Shown here piece by piece: positions 1 to 8,690 of a DNA stretch of 13,492 nt. The translations under genes were made by a program, and so were the position numbers. The number at the start of each line of letters is the position of its first letter. Within the stretch, counting starts at the first letter, position 1. Origin of the DNA: Akkermansiaceae bacterium UBA6138 (GTDB lineage: Bacteria > Verrucomicrobiota > Verrucomicrobiia > Verrucomicrobiales > DEV007). The stretch covers positions 1-13,492 of the forward strand of contig DIVG01000004.1 in assembly GCA_002422425.1 (NCBI GenBank), in the 5' to 3' direction. The notes under the pieces are model-generated. The model worked only from the letters and a program-made list of their open reading frames with translations, was not told the origin of the DNA and ran no database searches.

Positions 1-1
1 G

Positions 2-379
2 CGGACGGACTGGAGAAAGACACAGCAGCGCTATCGGCAGTTTCTTTATGAGGAGGGCGAGGCCCGGGCTGCCGATGAGCAAAGCGGCGAGGGAGGCCGG
101 ATCGGTTTTTGCACCGGGGAGGTGGAAGAAGTGGTGCGGGCGGAGGGAGCGATGCCGCTGGCGGCGGTGCTGCGGCATCGGGTGCGTTACCTCAGTGACG
201 GGGTCGTGCTGGGGAGGTCGGGTTTTGTGGATGAAGTCTTTTTGCGGGAGAAAGAGGCGGGGCGGGCCAGCCCGAAACGGGCGAGCGGGGCGCGGAAAAT
301 GCGCGGGGCGGACTGGGGCGAACTGCGGGTCCTGCGCGATCTCCGCAAAGCGGTCATCGGAAAGGTTACGGACCGCTGA
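2..379 (+). CDS. REP-associated (IS200-like) tyrosine transposase, C-terminal part, cut by window start
   Basis: The reading frame is open from the first bases of the window to a TGA at 377-379, so only the last 125 residues are seen. The segment RHRVRYLSDGVVLG followed by FVDEVFL and, near the end, DWGELRVLRDLR resembles the C-terminal region of Y1_Tnp/REP-associated tyrosine transposases (RAYTs). These are single-copy HUH enzymes that act on short hairpin repeats. The start of the segment (TDWRKTQQRYRQFLY) also fits the helix that follows the catalytic domain in this family. The HUH motif and catalytic tyrosine would lie upstream of the window, so activity cannot be judged. An ATG at 122 exists in frame, but the similarity begins well before it. 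Family membership is recognised from memory of motifs, without alignment. The frame shows no internal stop, so the visible part is intact. Confidence 0.72.
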   Translation, partial: RTDWRKTQQRYRQFLYEEGEARAADEQSGEGGRIGFCTGEVEEVVRAEGAMPLAAVLRHRVRYLSDGVVLGRSGFVDEVFLREKEAGRASPKRASGARKMRGADWGELRVLRDLRKAVIGKVTDR

Positions 380-460
380 GAAGGGATGGAAGAGGAAACG
401 CAGTCGGCGTTGGGCTGTCATTCGTGCGGGGGCAGACCAGGCTTGCCGTTGTTGCTAATT

Positions 461-518
461 CTCAAGTCAGGCTTTTGTGAAGTGGGTCTGGGGCTGCCCC
501 GGGAATGCCAGCCTTGAG
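461..518. repeat. Imperfect inverted repeat with nested hairpin
   Basis: The arms are CTCAAGTCAGGC (461-472) and GCCAGCCTTGAG (507-518). They pair at 10 of 12 positions, with the outer six perfect. Inside lies a second small hairpin, GGGGCTGCCCC (490-500). The element starts 81 bases after the transposase stop and ends 60 bases before the nagZ-like start. No T-run follows either arm, so it does not look like an intrinsic terminator. REP-type hairpins next to transposases of this family are known, but no copy number can be judged here. Confidence 0.45.
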
Positions 519-578
519 GTTGCGGCGCGGTGCTAAAAATTAATTGAGCATTCGGGTAGCTCCGTCTATGTCTGCGTC

Positions 579-1688
579 ATGCATGAAAGCGCGCCACTTG
601 GCCAGTTGTTGCTCACGGGGGTACCGGGAAGTGAGCTGGATCCTGAAACTGCCCGTCGGTTTCGGAAACTTCAGCCCGGGGGATTTATTCTTTTCGGGCG
701 AAACATCAAGTCTCCCGAGCAGCTCCGAAAGCTCATCGATGATCTGCGTGACTTGAGTGAAATTGAGCCCTTCATTACAATTGATCAGGAAGGAGGACGG
801 GTCTCACGGCTGAGGCTAATTGGTAGCGAACCGCCGAATGCACAGCAACTAAGGAAGAAGGGCGACCTTAAGTTGGTGGAGGAACACGGCCGTCTGACCG
901 GGCAGATTCTGCGCCTCTTCGGATTTAATCTGGATCTTTGTCCCGTGCTGGATCTATCCTTTGATGACGAGGCGGATAACTCCCTCAAAGGCCGCTGTTG
1001 GGGAACGACGCCGGAGGAGGTCATCCGGAATGCGTCGGTTTTTAATTATGCTCTGCGCAAGGAGGGGGTGCTCAGTTCGGGTAAGCATTTTCCGGGTTAC
1101 GCCTCGGCGGCATGCGACCCTCATCATGAACTTCCGGTCATCAACAAGTCGATCGAGGAAATGGAAGCCCAAGAGTTGCGACCGTTCAGAGCTTTGCTTC
1201 CCGATCTAGACAGTATCATGACCTGTCATTCGCACTATCCCTGCTGGGACGCGGATCGTCCGCGGTGGCCTGCCTCACTGTCACAAAATATCATCGGACA
1301 GTTTCTCCGGAATCAGTTGGCTTACAATGGCCTCGTCATGACGGATGATCTCGACATGGGGGCGGTCTTGAACGAGGTGACCTTTGAAGACACGATTCGC
1401 GCTTGTATTGAAGCGGGGAATGACCTGGCGATGATTTGTCACCGCGTCGAGCTGGTGGAAAAGGCGGCAGAGGTGATTGCGACGTTGTCGGATCCAGTAA
1501 TTCATGATGCCCTTGTCCGGATTGAGGCGACGAAGAAAAAGATAAAAGCTCCCTACGCGTGGTCAATGGATCGATTCCGGGAGATCGATGGAAGAATCTG
1601 GGATCTCCGGGTCGCTACGCTCGGTGAGGAGGAGGCAAAGAATTTGTCGGTGGAGGACGGGAAACGTTCTCCGGTGGAAATTTACTGA
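579..1688 (+). CDS. nagZ: Family 3 glycoside hydrolase, NagZ-like beta-N-acetylhexosaminidase
   Basis: The product (369 residues) is a GH3 single-domain enzyme. Family members of this type release N-acetylglucosamine from cell-wall muropeptides (GlcNAc-anhydroMurNAc) in the cytoplasm during peptidoglycan recycling. Visible landmarks are DQEGGRVSRL at 69-78, PVLDL around 122-126, KHFPG at 169-173, the Asp-x-His pair D180/H182 expected to act as the acid/base dyad, and MTDDLDMGA at 254-262, where D256 is the predicted nucleophile. The usual PGHG after KHF is PGYA here. There is no signal peptide, which fits a cytoplasmic enzyme. Length is slightly above the usual 330-340 residues. The ATG at 579 is the first in frame and places GQLLLTGV at the normal N-terminal position; no Shine-Dalgarno sequence precedes it. 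It stands alone, converging with the next gene with 14 bases between stops. Other GH3 glucosidase activities cannot be excluded. Confidence 0.87.
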   Translation: MHESAPLGQLLLTGVPGSELDPETARRFRKLQPGGFILFGRNIKSPEQLRKLIDDLRDLSEIEPFITIDQEGGRVSRLRLIGSEPPNAQQLRKKGDLKLVEEHGRLTGQILRLFGFNLDLCPVLDLSFDDEADNSLKGRCWGTTPEEVIRNASVFNYALRKEGVLSSGKHFPGYASAACDPHHELPVINKSIEEMEAQELRPFRALLPDLDSIMTCHSHYPCWDADRPRWPASLSQNIIGQFLRNQLAYNGLVMTDDLDMGAVLNEVTFEDTIRACIEAGNDLAMICHRVELVEKAAEVIATLSDPVIHDALVRIEATKKKIKAPYAWSMDRFREIDGRIWDLRVATLGEEEAKNLSVEDGKRSPVEIY

Positions 1689-1706
1689 GGCCCTGCCGGG
1701 ACTCAG
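1685..1706. terminator. Hairpin spanning both convergent stop codons (possible bidirectional terminator)
   Basis: CTGAG-G-CCC (1685-1693), loop TGCC, then GGG-A-CTCAG (1698-1706) form a stem of eight pairs with one G/A mismatch. The TGA of the plus-strand hydrolase (1686-1688) is in the left arm and the TGA of the minus-strand gene (1703-1705) is in the right arm. The position suits termination from both sides, but there is no T-tract on the plus strand and only a short AT-rich stretch on the minus side. Intrinsic termination is therefore unproven. Confidence 0.45.
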
Positions 1707-2395
1707 TCGGAGATGCCGGTACCCTTTGCGTAGGCGTTGGGGTTGAGCATTTTTTTGACGTCGTCCATGCTCATGGCGACGTTGTCCTGGTAGCCCATTG
1801 TGCGGGGAGTGCCGGTGGCCCGGGGTGCGTCGGTGACGGCGGAGGCCGAGCGATCGAGACTTGTTTTGAAGATGTTGTTGCTGTCGCGATGGTTTTCCGT
1901 TTGGAAAGCGGCCAAATCGGTCGAGCTCTGTGTTGTCTTTTTGAATAACTTCCCTGAGGCATCATTCCTGGACTTGGTGGAGTTCCCCTCGCGGGCGGCA
2001 CTGCCGCCTTCGCGGGCGGCGGTGACCCCCGCATACTCCTGCCGCTTCAAGTATTCGGGGGTGCGGAATGCCTTGCTCTCGGCCTCCATTTTTTTGAAGC
2101 GTGCTTCTTTCTTGCCAAATGCCTGATCAAGACCGCGTGGTTTTTGACCCGCGTATAAATCAGATTTTTCCGCTTTGATGGAGCCGTCTTCGGTGATGCT
2201 GTAGCCGCGTTCGGCGAATTTTGAACGGATCTCGGAGGTGTTCTCTCCGCTCCCCTGGCCGCCCCACATGGTCTGATCGAAGGAGATGGAGGAACGAGTT
2301 GATTTCACGGTACGCTGAGTCTCACACTGACACAGGGCGAGCGCGGTTGCGGCGAAGGAGGCCACGCGCAGGGGAAGAAGGGTTTTTTTTACCAT
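1703..2395 (-). CDS. Exported protein of unknown function, possible lipoprotein
   Basis: I do not recognise a family. The 230-residue product starts MVKK and has a hydrophobic stretch at about 11-21 ending LALCQC (C22 and C24), as in a Sec signal or a lipoprotein signal. The residue before C22 is Leu rather than Gly, Ala or Ser, so lipidation is uncertain. The rest is polar and low in hydrophobics, rich in Lys, Arg, Glu, Ser and Thr, and likely mostly disordered. It includes a tandem seven-residue repeat AAREGGS/AAREGNS at 126-139. The C-terminus SMDDVKKMLNP (209-219) looks more ordered. The start ATG overlaps the end of the upstream TPR gene by 7 bases (ATGGTAA), which suggests translational coupling; no Shine-Dalgarno site is seen. 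A run of eight A bases follows within codons 2-5. The gene is the last of a two-gene operon and ends in the hairpin shared with nagZ. Confidence 0.75.
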   Translation of the reverse strand: MVKKTLLPLRVASFAATALALCQCETQRTVKSTRSSISFDQTMWGGQGSGENTSEIRSKFAERGYSITEDGSIKAEKSDLYAGQKPRGLDQAFGKKEARFKKMEAESKAFRTPEYLKRQEYAGVTAAREGGSAAREGNSTKSRNDASGKLFKKTTQSSTDLAAFQTENHRDSNNIFKTSLDRSASAVTDAPRATGTPRTMGYQDNVAMSMDDVKKMLNPNAYAKGTGISD

Positions 2396-5300
2396 GGGTT
2401 TTTAGGGTCGGGCATTTCACGGTTCTCGGCAAGCGCGCTGAACCATTCGCGCACCAGGATTTCCTGTCCCCGGGTAAGATGAAGGGAGACGCTGCGGGCC
2501 TCCCAGTCACTCGATTTGCCCCAGTTCACGTAGAGGCGGGGTATGAGGCGCAGGTCGATTCGCAGCGATTTGCGAAGGAGGCGACCGAGAAAATCTTCAG
2601 CTCTCTGGTAATGGCCTCTTTCGACGAGGTAGTTCCCGTAGTCGTTCAAAAAGGCGAGATGATTCCACTGATAGGATGCGAGAGCTGTGTCATAGGCCTG
2701 AAAAAGACCGTCTGCGAGTTCGTCCTCACCAAGGGCGGCAAAAAGACGCGGGAGTCGATGGCGGGTGTCGAGTGTGGGGATCCAGTCCTCAAGACCGCTC
2801 TGGTGGAAAAGGTCGGACTGTGATTCACGGATAAGATGGTTGTAGGCTTCGATGAGGCGAGGTTGGTCTCCGATGCGATGGAAAAAGGTGATTTGGCGTG
2901 CGGGTTCGTTCAGGAATAAGAGATTCCCCGGCTTTGCTTTTTCTTCGGTAAGGAAGCGTGCCACGGAGATACCGGTTTCGCCGAAGGCGGGCAGGGTTTC
3001 GAGGATGTTCTCGAAGGTGGCGGGATCGACATCGTCGGAGGCGGCACGGGCGGCGCGGGCGAGGTCTCCTCGTAGGAAGCCGATGAGGAGCTCCCTGAGC
3101 CACCGGGTATGGGCCGGTCCCCCAACTTTTTCGAGGATCATGGATAGTTCTCCAGCCTGATCGTGCGTCTCTTCGGCGATCCATGAAGCGAAAGTATAGG
3201 CATTGGTGGTAATTGGTATGGCGGTGTTGGGGGCCGATGGGTTGGTGCCTGATTCATCATCGATTCCGTGGACGAAGTCCCCGAAAAAGGTCTCGATCTC
3301 CGTTCCAAGGTTGGCCCAGGGCGTGCCCCGTTCCCGTTCGAACCGCAGAATTTGCTGTGAGGTAGTGGAGCGATTCGCGGGATTTGAGTTTTTACGACGA
3401 AGGAGATTGAGGGCTCCAACGGCGTCCTCGGTGGCACCTGCCCGGTGGAGGGCGGCCGCAAGGGAGCGTGTCACGGACGCGGGTTGGTGGTCGAGGGCGG
3501 CCAGGGTGAGGGTGCGGAGGATTTCGGCCCGATCTCCCCCGATGGTTTCGAGCAGGTTGATGGAAAGGAGCATGGCGCGTCGCTGCAGCGCCGGCTCGCT
3601 GCCGTCGCGGGTGAGAGGCTCGAGCCAGGTGGCGGCTTCTTCGAGGCGGCCGGCCTTTCCGAGAACCTCCGCCCCGAGGAGGATTTGCTCGTTGCTCGCG
3701 TGGCCGCCTTCTTTTAGCCCCGCGAGGAGTCGTAAGAGGGCATCATGGTCACCGCACTGGCGATAGGCGAGGGCTAGAGCGTCCTGATAAGGTAAATGAG
3801 AGCGGCTCGTGACGGGCGGTGCATTGTTTCCGGTGACGGGTTGGCGCCCGAGTTGTTCAAGTCTTTCGATATCGCGATCAAGAAAGAGAAAGCGGGCATG
3901 CTGCTCGTTGAGATAGTCCGCCGTGAGACCGGGAGGAGCGGGAAATTCACGGTTATTGATTTGTTGAATGACGGCGAGGGCGGGACCGGGCTCAAGCGCT
4001 TCGGAGGCGGCATCGAAAAGTCCCTGGAGTGGCGCGTAGTCCCGATCGCGCTGCATCGCGTCATCGCGGTAGACAGGGATGGCTTCGCGGTGAAAGCCGC
4101 GGCTCTCAAGGGCTTTGGCGAGCTCGATGCGGCTGTCGGGACTGGTGAGGCGACCCTGCAGCTGGCGCACGGCATTGTCCCGTTCGGGAGCGTTCATCCA
4201 TTCGAGGGCGAGAAGGTGCCGGTCGATCTCAAACCGCTCGTATTGGGCGGTGACCTGCAGGTCGCCCGAGAGGACGACAGGGCTGCTCCCGACGGCGTTA
4301 ATGAAGTCGGCGGTGTTTTTCGCATTGAGGCGAAGTCGGTCGGCATAGTAGTGCAGTAGCCGGCTCATGCGCTGCCAGCTTTCGCTTTGCAGATTTCCAA
4401 CCTGGTCGGGATCTGCGCTGCCCGGGTTGATGAACTGGACCTGGCGTGCCATAAGAGGGCGCAGTTTCGCGATGACGGCGGAGTTGTCCCGCGCGGCGAG
4501 GGCGAGGAGGATCTCTTTTTCAAACCCTTCGGCCATGCCAAGCGGGGCGCTTCGGTCAATCGTTGCGAGCTGTTGGAGGTAGTCTCGGCGGGCGGGGTCG
4601 GATTCGAGGAGGCTCAGTCTCTCGGTGAGGGCGGCATAAAAGTGATTGGAGACCCGGGTTCCCGATGTGAGATGAACGGCGGAGAGGGACAGGTCGAGCC
4701 AGTGTTCCCGTTCTTTCGGGCGACCGGCAAATCCGGCGACCTGGGAGAGGGCAAAGAGAAAGCTGCCCTCGTCGGCCATGACTGATTCCGCGAGGATGGT
4801 CCCGATTTGGTAGGTCTCTTCGAACCGTCTCGTTTTTCGTAACTCCGAGAAGAGGTGGGCGGCAATGGTTTTGTTCAGGGGGAGTTGTTTGAGAAGCCGG
4901 TAAAGGAGCTCGGGATTGTAGAGCGGGTCAGTGGAGCCGTCTTTGAGCACGATGAGGGCGGCCATGGCGGCGTAGAGCGAGCGGGGATGCTGGGTCTCGC
5001 TCGCCGCTCCGGCGGTCCCGACCCATTGGAGGAAGGGGTCGGGTTGCGCGGCGAGGACTCGCGAGTAGGCGAGAAGGAACTGATCGGTGTGGCTGCCGGA
5101 GTCGGGATACTGATCGAGGAGGCTGTTAAAGGCTGAGGTGGCGCGGGCGTAACGGGTTGCCCAGAGTCGCTCGAATAAGGGGCGGTCGTTGCTATTCCAG
5201 GGCGCTAGCCAGGTCGCGGATCGGCCGAGGGAATCGGCGAGAGCGGCGGCTTCCTCGATCGCGCGCAAGCGGATGAGGTGAGGTTCTTTGGGGAAATAAG

Positions 5301-8300
5301 TGAATTCGGGCTTGGGTTGCTGGAGCGAATTGGCGATCTCATCCTGGAGATTGCCTCCGATAAAGGGGTGGCCTTCGACAGTAAAAACGAAGGGTTCGAG
5401 ACCGTTCGCGGCGCTATTGCGCCCTTCAGCGGTGAGCGACGCGAGGCGGACAAGGGGGAGGATTTTTGCCCCGAAATTTTCGGGATATTTTATTCCGGTC
5501 GTTTCGGCGATGATCTCGTTCAAAGAGGCAAAGGCAGCCGCCGGTTCACCGCCTTCGATCCGGAGGAGGGCGAGCTGGAAACGGGCTTCGAGGTCCCAGC
5601 TGCGAAGTTCGACGAGGCGGGAGAGGGTTCGCCCTGCGTCCGCGGGACGCCCTTCTTTGAGATATTGCGCGGTGAGCTCTCCCAGAAAATCGGCATCGGT
5701 CCCGAACTTTGTCTCAAGGCGGCGGCGTACCTGATCGGCTTCGTCGGTCCGAAGGTCTTTTTCGAGCATCCGGATGAGGATTTTCCAGTTCTCCAGATTA
5801 TCGCCCCGGCCGCGCGCGAGGAGCTGTCGCCGATAATAGATCGCCGATTTCAGATCACCCAGTCGGTCCGAGAGCGCGCCGAGTTCGGAGAGCATCTCGT
5901 CGCTCTGTTCCGACATGTAGTAGGCTTTTTTCATGGCTTCGAAAGCCTCCCGGTCATTTCCGGCGGCCTGATGGACGCGGGCGAGAGCCTCGGTGTAAAA
6001 ACGGTCGAAGGGATGTTTTTGCACCAGTTCACTGTACTGACCGAGGAGCCAATCGATCAGAAAATGCGTTCGCGCCACGGTGAGCTGAGTGTCGAGTTGC
6101 TTGCGTCGCTGCACCGGATCGGTTTCGCGCTCGAGGAGGTCGAGTTGCGCGCGGAGCGCTTCTTCGGCCTTTCCGCCTTCGATGAGGGCGGTGGAGAGCT
6201 GCTTGATGATATTCCGCTTTTCGAAGCTGTTGGCGCCGCGGTAGGCCTGCTGCCAGACGTCGATTTGTTTGTTGCTGCTGCCCTGTCGCTGGTAGACTTT
6301 AGCTAGGGTGTTGAGAGTCTCAAGGGAGGCGCCGGGTTTGGCGGCAAGTGCTTTCAGCTCGCGGACGGCCTCGTCTTCGAACCCCAGCTCGAAGCGCATC
6401 TCCGCCCGACGCTGGCGGTATTCGTCGGCATTTTCGGGGTCGATCTCGATAAGGGTGGAGAGGTGGCGAACCATCAGGGTGGGGCGCTCGTTGAGTTCGG
6501 CGAGGCTGAGGAGCATTTTCTCCACTTCGAGGACGGGCCTTCCCGCTTCTTCGTTGGCGCGATTAAGTTGCTGGAAGCACTCCTGGTTATCCTGCAGTTT
6601 GAAGGCCCACCAGGCGGCTCGGTAGCGGGCGGCGGTGCCGGGATTTGTGTCTGCGGCCGATTTGATTCTCCCGTAGTAATCGAGCAGTTCCTTCGGGGGC
6701 GCTTCATCTCCGCTGCGCCCCGTCTTTGAGGCGGCGGCGGCCATGGCGTGGTATTGGGCGAGTGTCTGGATTTTACCGTTTTGCAGTATGCCCGGGTCGG
6801 GCGCGGGGGGTGAGGCGGTGGAATAGTGTCCGCGCAGAAGACTGAAGAGACGCTGGTCGATCTCGGCACGATCCTCGAATCCATCGCGCCGCTGCCAGAT
6901 TTCTTCAAGCTGACGAATCGCCTCGGGCACCTCCCCGGTGCTGACGAGGAGATCCGCCCGGGCGGTCAGATAATCGAGATTTTCGGGGGAGAGGACAATC
7001 GCCTCTCCGATCGCGGTGAGGGCCTCGTCAGGCTGATTGAGGTCTTTCAGCACGGTGGCAATTTGAAAGAGGCGGGATGCTTTTTCGAAGGGGACATTAT
7101 CGGCTTCATCGACATGACGGCGGAGGCTCTCAAGGGCCTGTTTGCTCCGGCCCCGTTCGTGGAGAAACCGGGCGAGCTCGATCGACGCGGCGGTCTCTTC
7201 GCGCAGAGGGTTTTTGACGGCAGGCGGTTCCCGGAGAAGCTTTTCGACGAGATCGTCGAGGTAGTTGCTGCGGGCGAAGTCCAGGATTTCGCCGACTTCG
7301 TCCCGGTTCAACGCGTCGTTGCTGAGGTAGTCATCGAGAATTTGAGCGGCGGCTTCGCGGTCTTCCCTATGCAGGGCGATGCGCGCGCGCCTGAGCATGA
7401 GATGGAGAGGCAGGTCGGGACGAGCTTTGATGACCTCGTCGAGGGAGGAGGCGGCGTCTTCGTACTGGTCGTTTGCCACCTGGATGTCGGCGAGGCGTAT
7501 TCGGTAGTCCATCTGACCGGGAACAGCCTCGGCGAGGCGTTTCACGGCAGCCTCCTCCCTGCGGGGATCGGCGGTAAGTCGGTAGAACTCGGCCAGCGCG
7601 AAGAGCGCCGCCTCACTCGGGTTTGCCCCCTCTGCGGCACTATTGAGTTCCTTCTCGACTTCGCCGAGACGGCCGAATCGTTCGTGGATTCTGACGAGAC
7701 GCGAAAAGAGGTCGGCGTGGTCGTGACTTTTAAAGTGGACCAGAGCGAGAGCCCGCCGTGCCGCCGAGGCGGCCCCGTCGAAGTCGCCGATAAATTCGTA
7801 GAGGCGGTTCAGCTCGATGAGAGCGCTCAGCTTCTGCCGCGAATCGCCGGAGGCGGCGAGGGAAGAGAGGACGTCGACGGCGGTTTTTGTTTCTCCGGAC
7901 TCCAGAAGGAGGGCGACAATCCCGGACCGCAGGGTGACGTTTTCCGGAAAGGCGGCGAGGAGTTCATTCCAGTCGGCGACTGCCTCGGCGAGCTGTCCCT
8001 GGACGCGGTGGAGGGCGGCTTTGCGCAGGCGGATGGCGATGCCCTCGTCGTCCGAGAGGGGGATGACTTCGACGAGGCGAGTGTAGAGAGAGAGAGCCTT
8101 AGCCGGGCGTTTCTGTTGATCAGCGATCTCGGCGAGGGCTTTGAGGGCATGGAGACTTCCGCCGTCGGCTTCAAGGACGGCGTCATACAAAGGCCGCGCC
8201 TCTTCGATTTGCCCGTTCTTGCGAAGGAGGTGAGCATAAAGCAACTTCGCCACCGCGGGTCCCGAGGCGTTGGCTCCGCGGAAGTAGTCGAGCAGCAGAG

Positions 8301-8586
8301 CGGTCTGGTTCTTCCCGAGATAGAGGTCCCAGAGAAGATCGAGTACACTCCCGTAGGCGGGATCCTTCTGGAGGAGTTGAATGTAGTGATTGGCGAGCCG
8401 GGTATCTGTTTCGGTCCACCGCGACGCCGGGCCCGTCTCCGCTTCGGATCTTGGGAGCTTATCCTGCTGGGAAAGGAGAGGTAGTGCCGTGAGCGGCCCC
8501 AGACAGCACACCGCAAGAGAAAGGGCGATAGTCTGGATACGTTGACTGGCTGCGGATGTCTTCAAGGAGTCAACAGGGGTGCACAA
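2389..8586 (-). CDS. Giant exported tetratricopeptide (TPR) repeat protein
   Basis: This is a 2065-residue protein made almost entirely of helical repeats. An N-terminal signal or anchor (hydrophobic, about 19-38) suggests export to the periplasm or outer membrane side. TPR units with the Gly/Ala/Pro spacing of the family are clear at about 148-216, 363-392, 506-536, 863-926 and 1979-2007. Repeats between about 1050 and 1900 are more degenerate. No enzymatic motif was found. TPR arrays bind other proteins, so a scaffold or assembly role is likely, but the partner is unknown. The small exported protein encoded immediately downstream in an overlapping frame is the obvious candidate. The longest start is a TTG at 8584-8586. 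A second TTG at 8563-8565 would give a cleaner signal peptide (MKTSAASQRIQ...) and a more normal leader after the promoter at 8597-8625. Neither has a Shine-Dalgarno site, so the start is uncertain. Confidence 0.87.
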   Translation of the reverse strand: MCTPVDSLKTSAASQRIQTIALSLAVCCLGPLTALPLLSQQDKLPRSEAETGPASRWTETDTRLANHYIQLLQKDPAYGSVLDLLWDLYLGKNQTALLLDYFRGANASGPAVAKLLYAHLLRKNGQIEEARPLYDAVLEADGGSLHALKALAEIADQQKRPAKALSLYTRLVEVIPLSDDEGIAIRLRKAALHRVQGQLAEAVADWNELLAAFPENVTLRSGIVALLLESGETKTAVDVLSSLAASGDSRQKLSALIELNRLYEFIGDFDGAASAARRALALVHFKSHDHADLFSRLVRIHERFGRLGEVEKELNSAAEGANPSEAALFALAEFYRLTADPRREEAAVKRLAEAVPGQMDYRIRLADIQVANDQYEDAASSLDEVIKARPDLPLHLMLRRARIALHREDREAAAQILDDYLSNDALNRDEVGEILDFARSNYLDDLVEKLLREPPAVKNPLREETAASIELARFLHERGRSKQALESLRRHVDEADNVPFEKASRLFQIATVLKDLNQPDEALTAIGEAIVLSPENLDYLTARADLLVSTGEVPEAIRQLEEIWQRRDGFEDRAEIDQRLFSLLRGHYSTASPPAPDPGILQNGKIQTLAQYHAMAAAASKTGRSGDEAPPKELLDYYGRIKSAADTNPGTAARYRAAWWAFKLQDNQECFQQLNRANEEAGRPVLEVEKMLLSLAELNERPTLMVRHLSTLIEIDPENADEYRQRRAEMRFELGFEDEAVRELKALAAKPGASLETLNTLAKVYQRQGSSNKQIDVWQQAYRGANSFEKRNIIKQLSTALIEGGKAEEALRAQLDLLERETDPVQRRKQLDTQLTVARTHFLIDWLLGQYSELVQKHPFDRFYTEALARVHQAAGNDREAFEAMKKAYYMSEQSDEMLSELGALSDRLGDLKSAIYYRRQLLARGRGDNLENWKILIRMLEKDLRTDEADQVRRRLETKFGTDADFLGELTAQYLKEGRPADAGRTLSRLVELRSWDLEARFQLALLRIEGGEPAAAFASLNEIIAETTGIKYPENFGAKILPLVRLASLTAEGRNSAANGLEPFVFTVEGHPFIGGNLQDEIANSLQQPKPEFTYFPKEPHLIRLRAIEEAAALADSLGRSATWLAPWNSNDRPLFERLWATRYARATSAFNSLLDQYPDSGSHTDQFLLAYSRVLAAQPDPFLQWVGTAGAASETQHPRSLYAAMAALIVLKDGSTDPLYNPELLYRLLKQLPLNKTIAAHLFSELRKTRRFEETYQIGTILAESVMADEGSFLFALSQVAGFAGRPKEREHWLDLSLSAVHLTSGTRVSNHFYAALTERLSLLESDPARRDYLQQLATIDRSAPLGMAEGFEKEILLALAARDNSAVIAKLRPLMARQVQFINPGSADPDQVGNLQSESWQRMSRLLHYYADRLRLNAKNTADFINAVGSSPVVLSGDLQVTAQYERFEIDRHLLALEWMNAPERDNAVRQLQGRLTSPDSRIELAKALESRGFHREAIPVYRDDAMQRDRDYAPLQGLFDAASEALEPGPALAVIQQINNREFPAPPGLTADYLNEQHARFLFLDRDIERLEQLGRQPVTGNNAPPVTSRSHLPYQDALALAYRQCGDHDALLRLLAGLKEGGHASNEQILLGAEVLGKAGRLEEAATWLEPLTRDGSEPALQRRAMLLSINLLETIGGDRAEILRTLTLAALDHQPASVTRSLAAALHRAGATEDAVGALNLLRRKNSNPANRSTTSQQILRFERERGTPWANLGTEIETFFGDFVHGIDDESGTNPSAPNTAIPITTNAYTFASWIAEETHDQAGELSMILEKVGGPAHTRWLRELLIGFLRGDLARAARAASDDVDPATFENILETLPAFGETGISVARFLTEEKAKPGNLLFLNEPARQITFFHRIGDQPRLIEAYNHLIRESQSDLFHQSGLEDWIPTLDTRHRLPRLFAALGEDELADGLFQAYDTALASYQWNHLAFLNDYGNYLVERGHYQRAEDFLGRLLRKSLRIDLRLIPRLYVNWGKSSDWEARSVSLHLTRGQEILVREWFSALAENREMPDPKNPW

Positions 8587-8596
8587 ACCTGCCTTA

Positions 8597-8625
8597 ATCG
8601 TAGGCTAGTGGCACCGTTCCGTCAA
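8597..8625 (-). promoter_or_regulatory. Sigma-70-type promoter of the TPR/lipoprotein operon
   Basis: On the minus strand, TTGACG (8625-8620) and TACGAT (8602-8597) are separated by exactly 17 bases. Transcription would begin near 8590, only about four bases before the TTG at 8586 and about 25 before the TTG at 8565. The spacing and match are good; activity is inferred. Confidence 0.6.
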
Positions 8626-8690
8626 ATCCGGCCTCACGCCCAAAAAGCTCAGCGCGTTCGGAACACGGAGGCCGACCGGGGCGGGGCGTA

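Noticed and set aside
48..458. 136-codon plus-strand frame over the transposase fragment
   Set aside because: It is Arg/Cys/Trp-rich, typical of an out-of-frame reading, whereas the neighbouring frame shows the transposase motifs from the window start.
544..756. Small plus-strand open frame overlapping the start of the NagZ-like gene
   Set aside because: It overlaps the hydrolase frame almost entirely, begins with a non-ATG codon and has no recognisable product.
2379..2395. Run of eight A bases at the start of the small exported protein as a phase-variable or frameshift site
   Set aside because: A single run of this length close to a start is common for Lys-Lys signal peptides, and no alternative frame of interest opens from it.
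6826..8484. Long plus-strand open frames opposite the TPR gene (also 5278-6306 and others)
   Set aside because: They are mirror frames of a GC-rich, Glu/Leu-rich gene; the minus-strand product has clear TPR repeats and a signal peptide, while these translations resemble no family.
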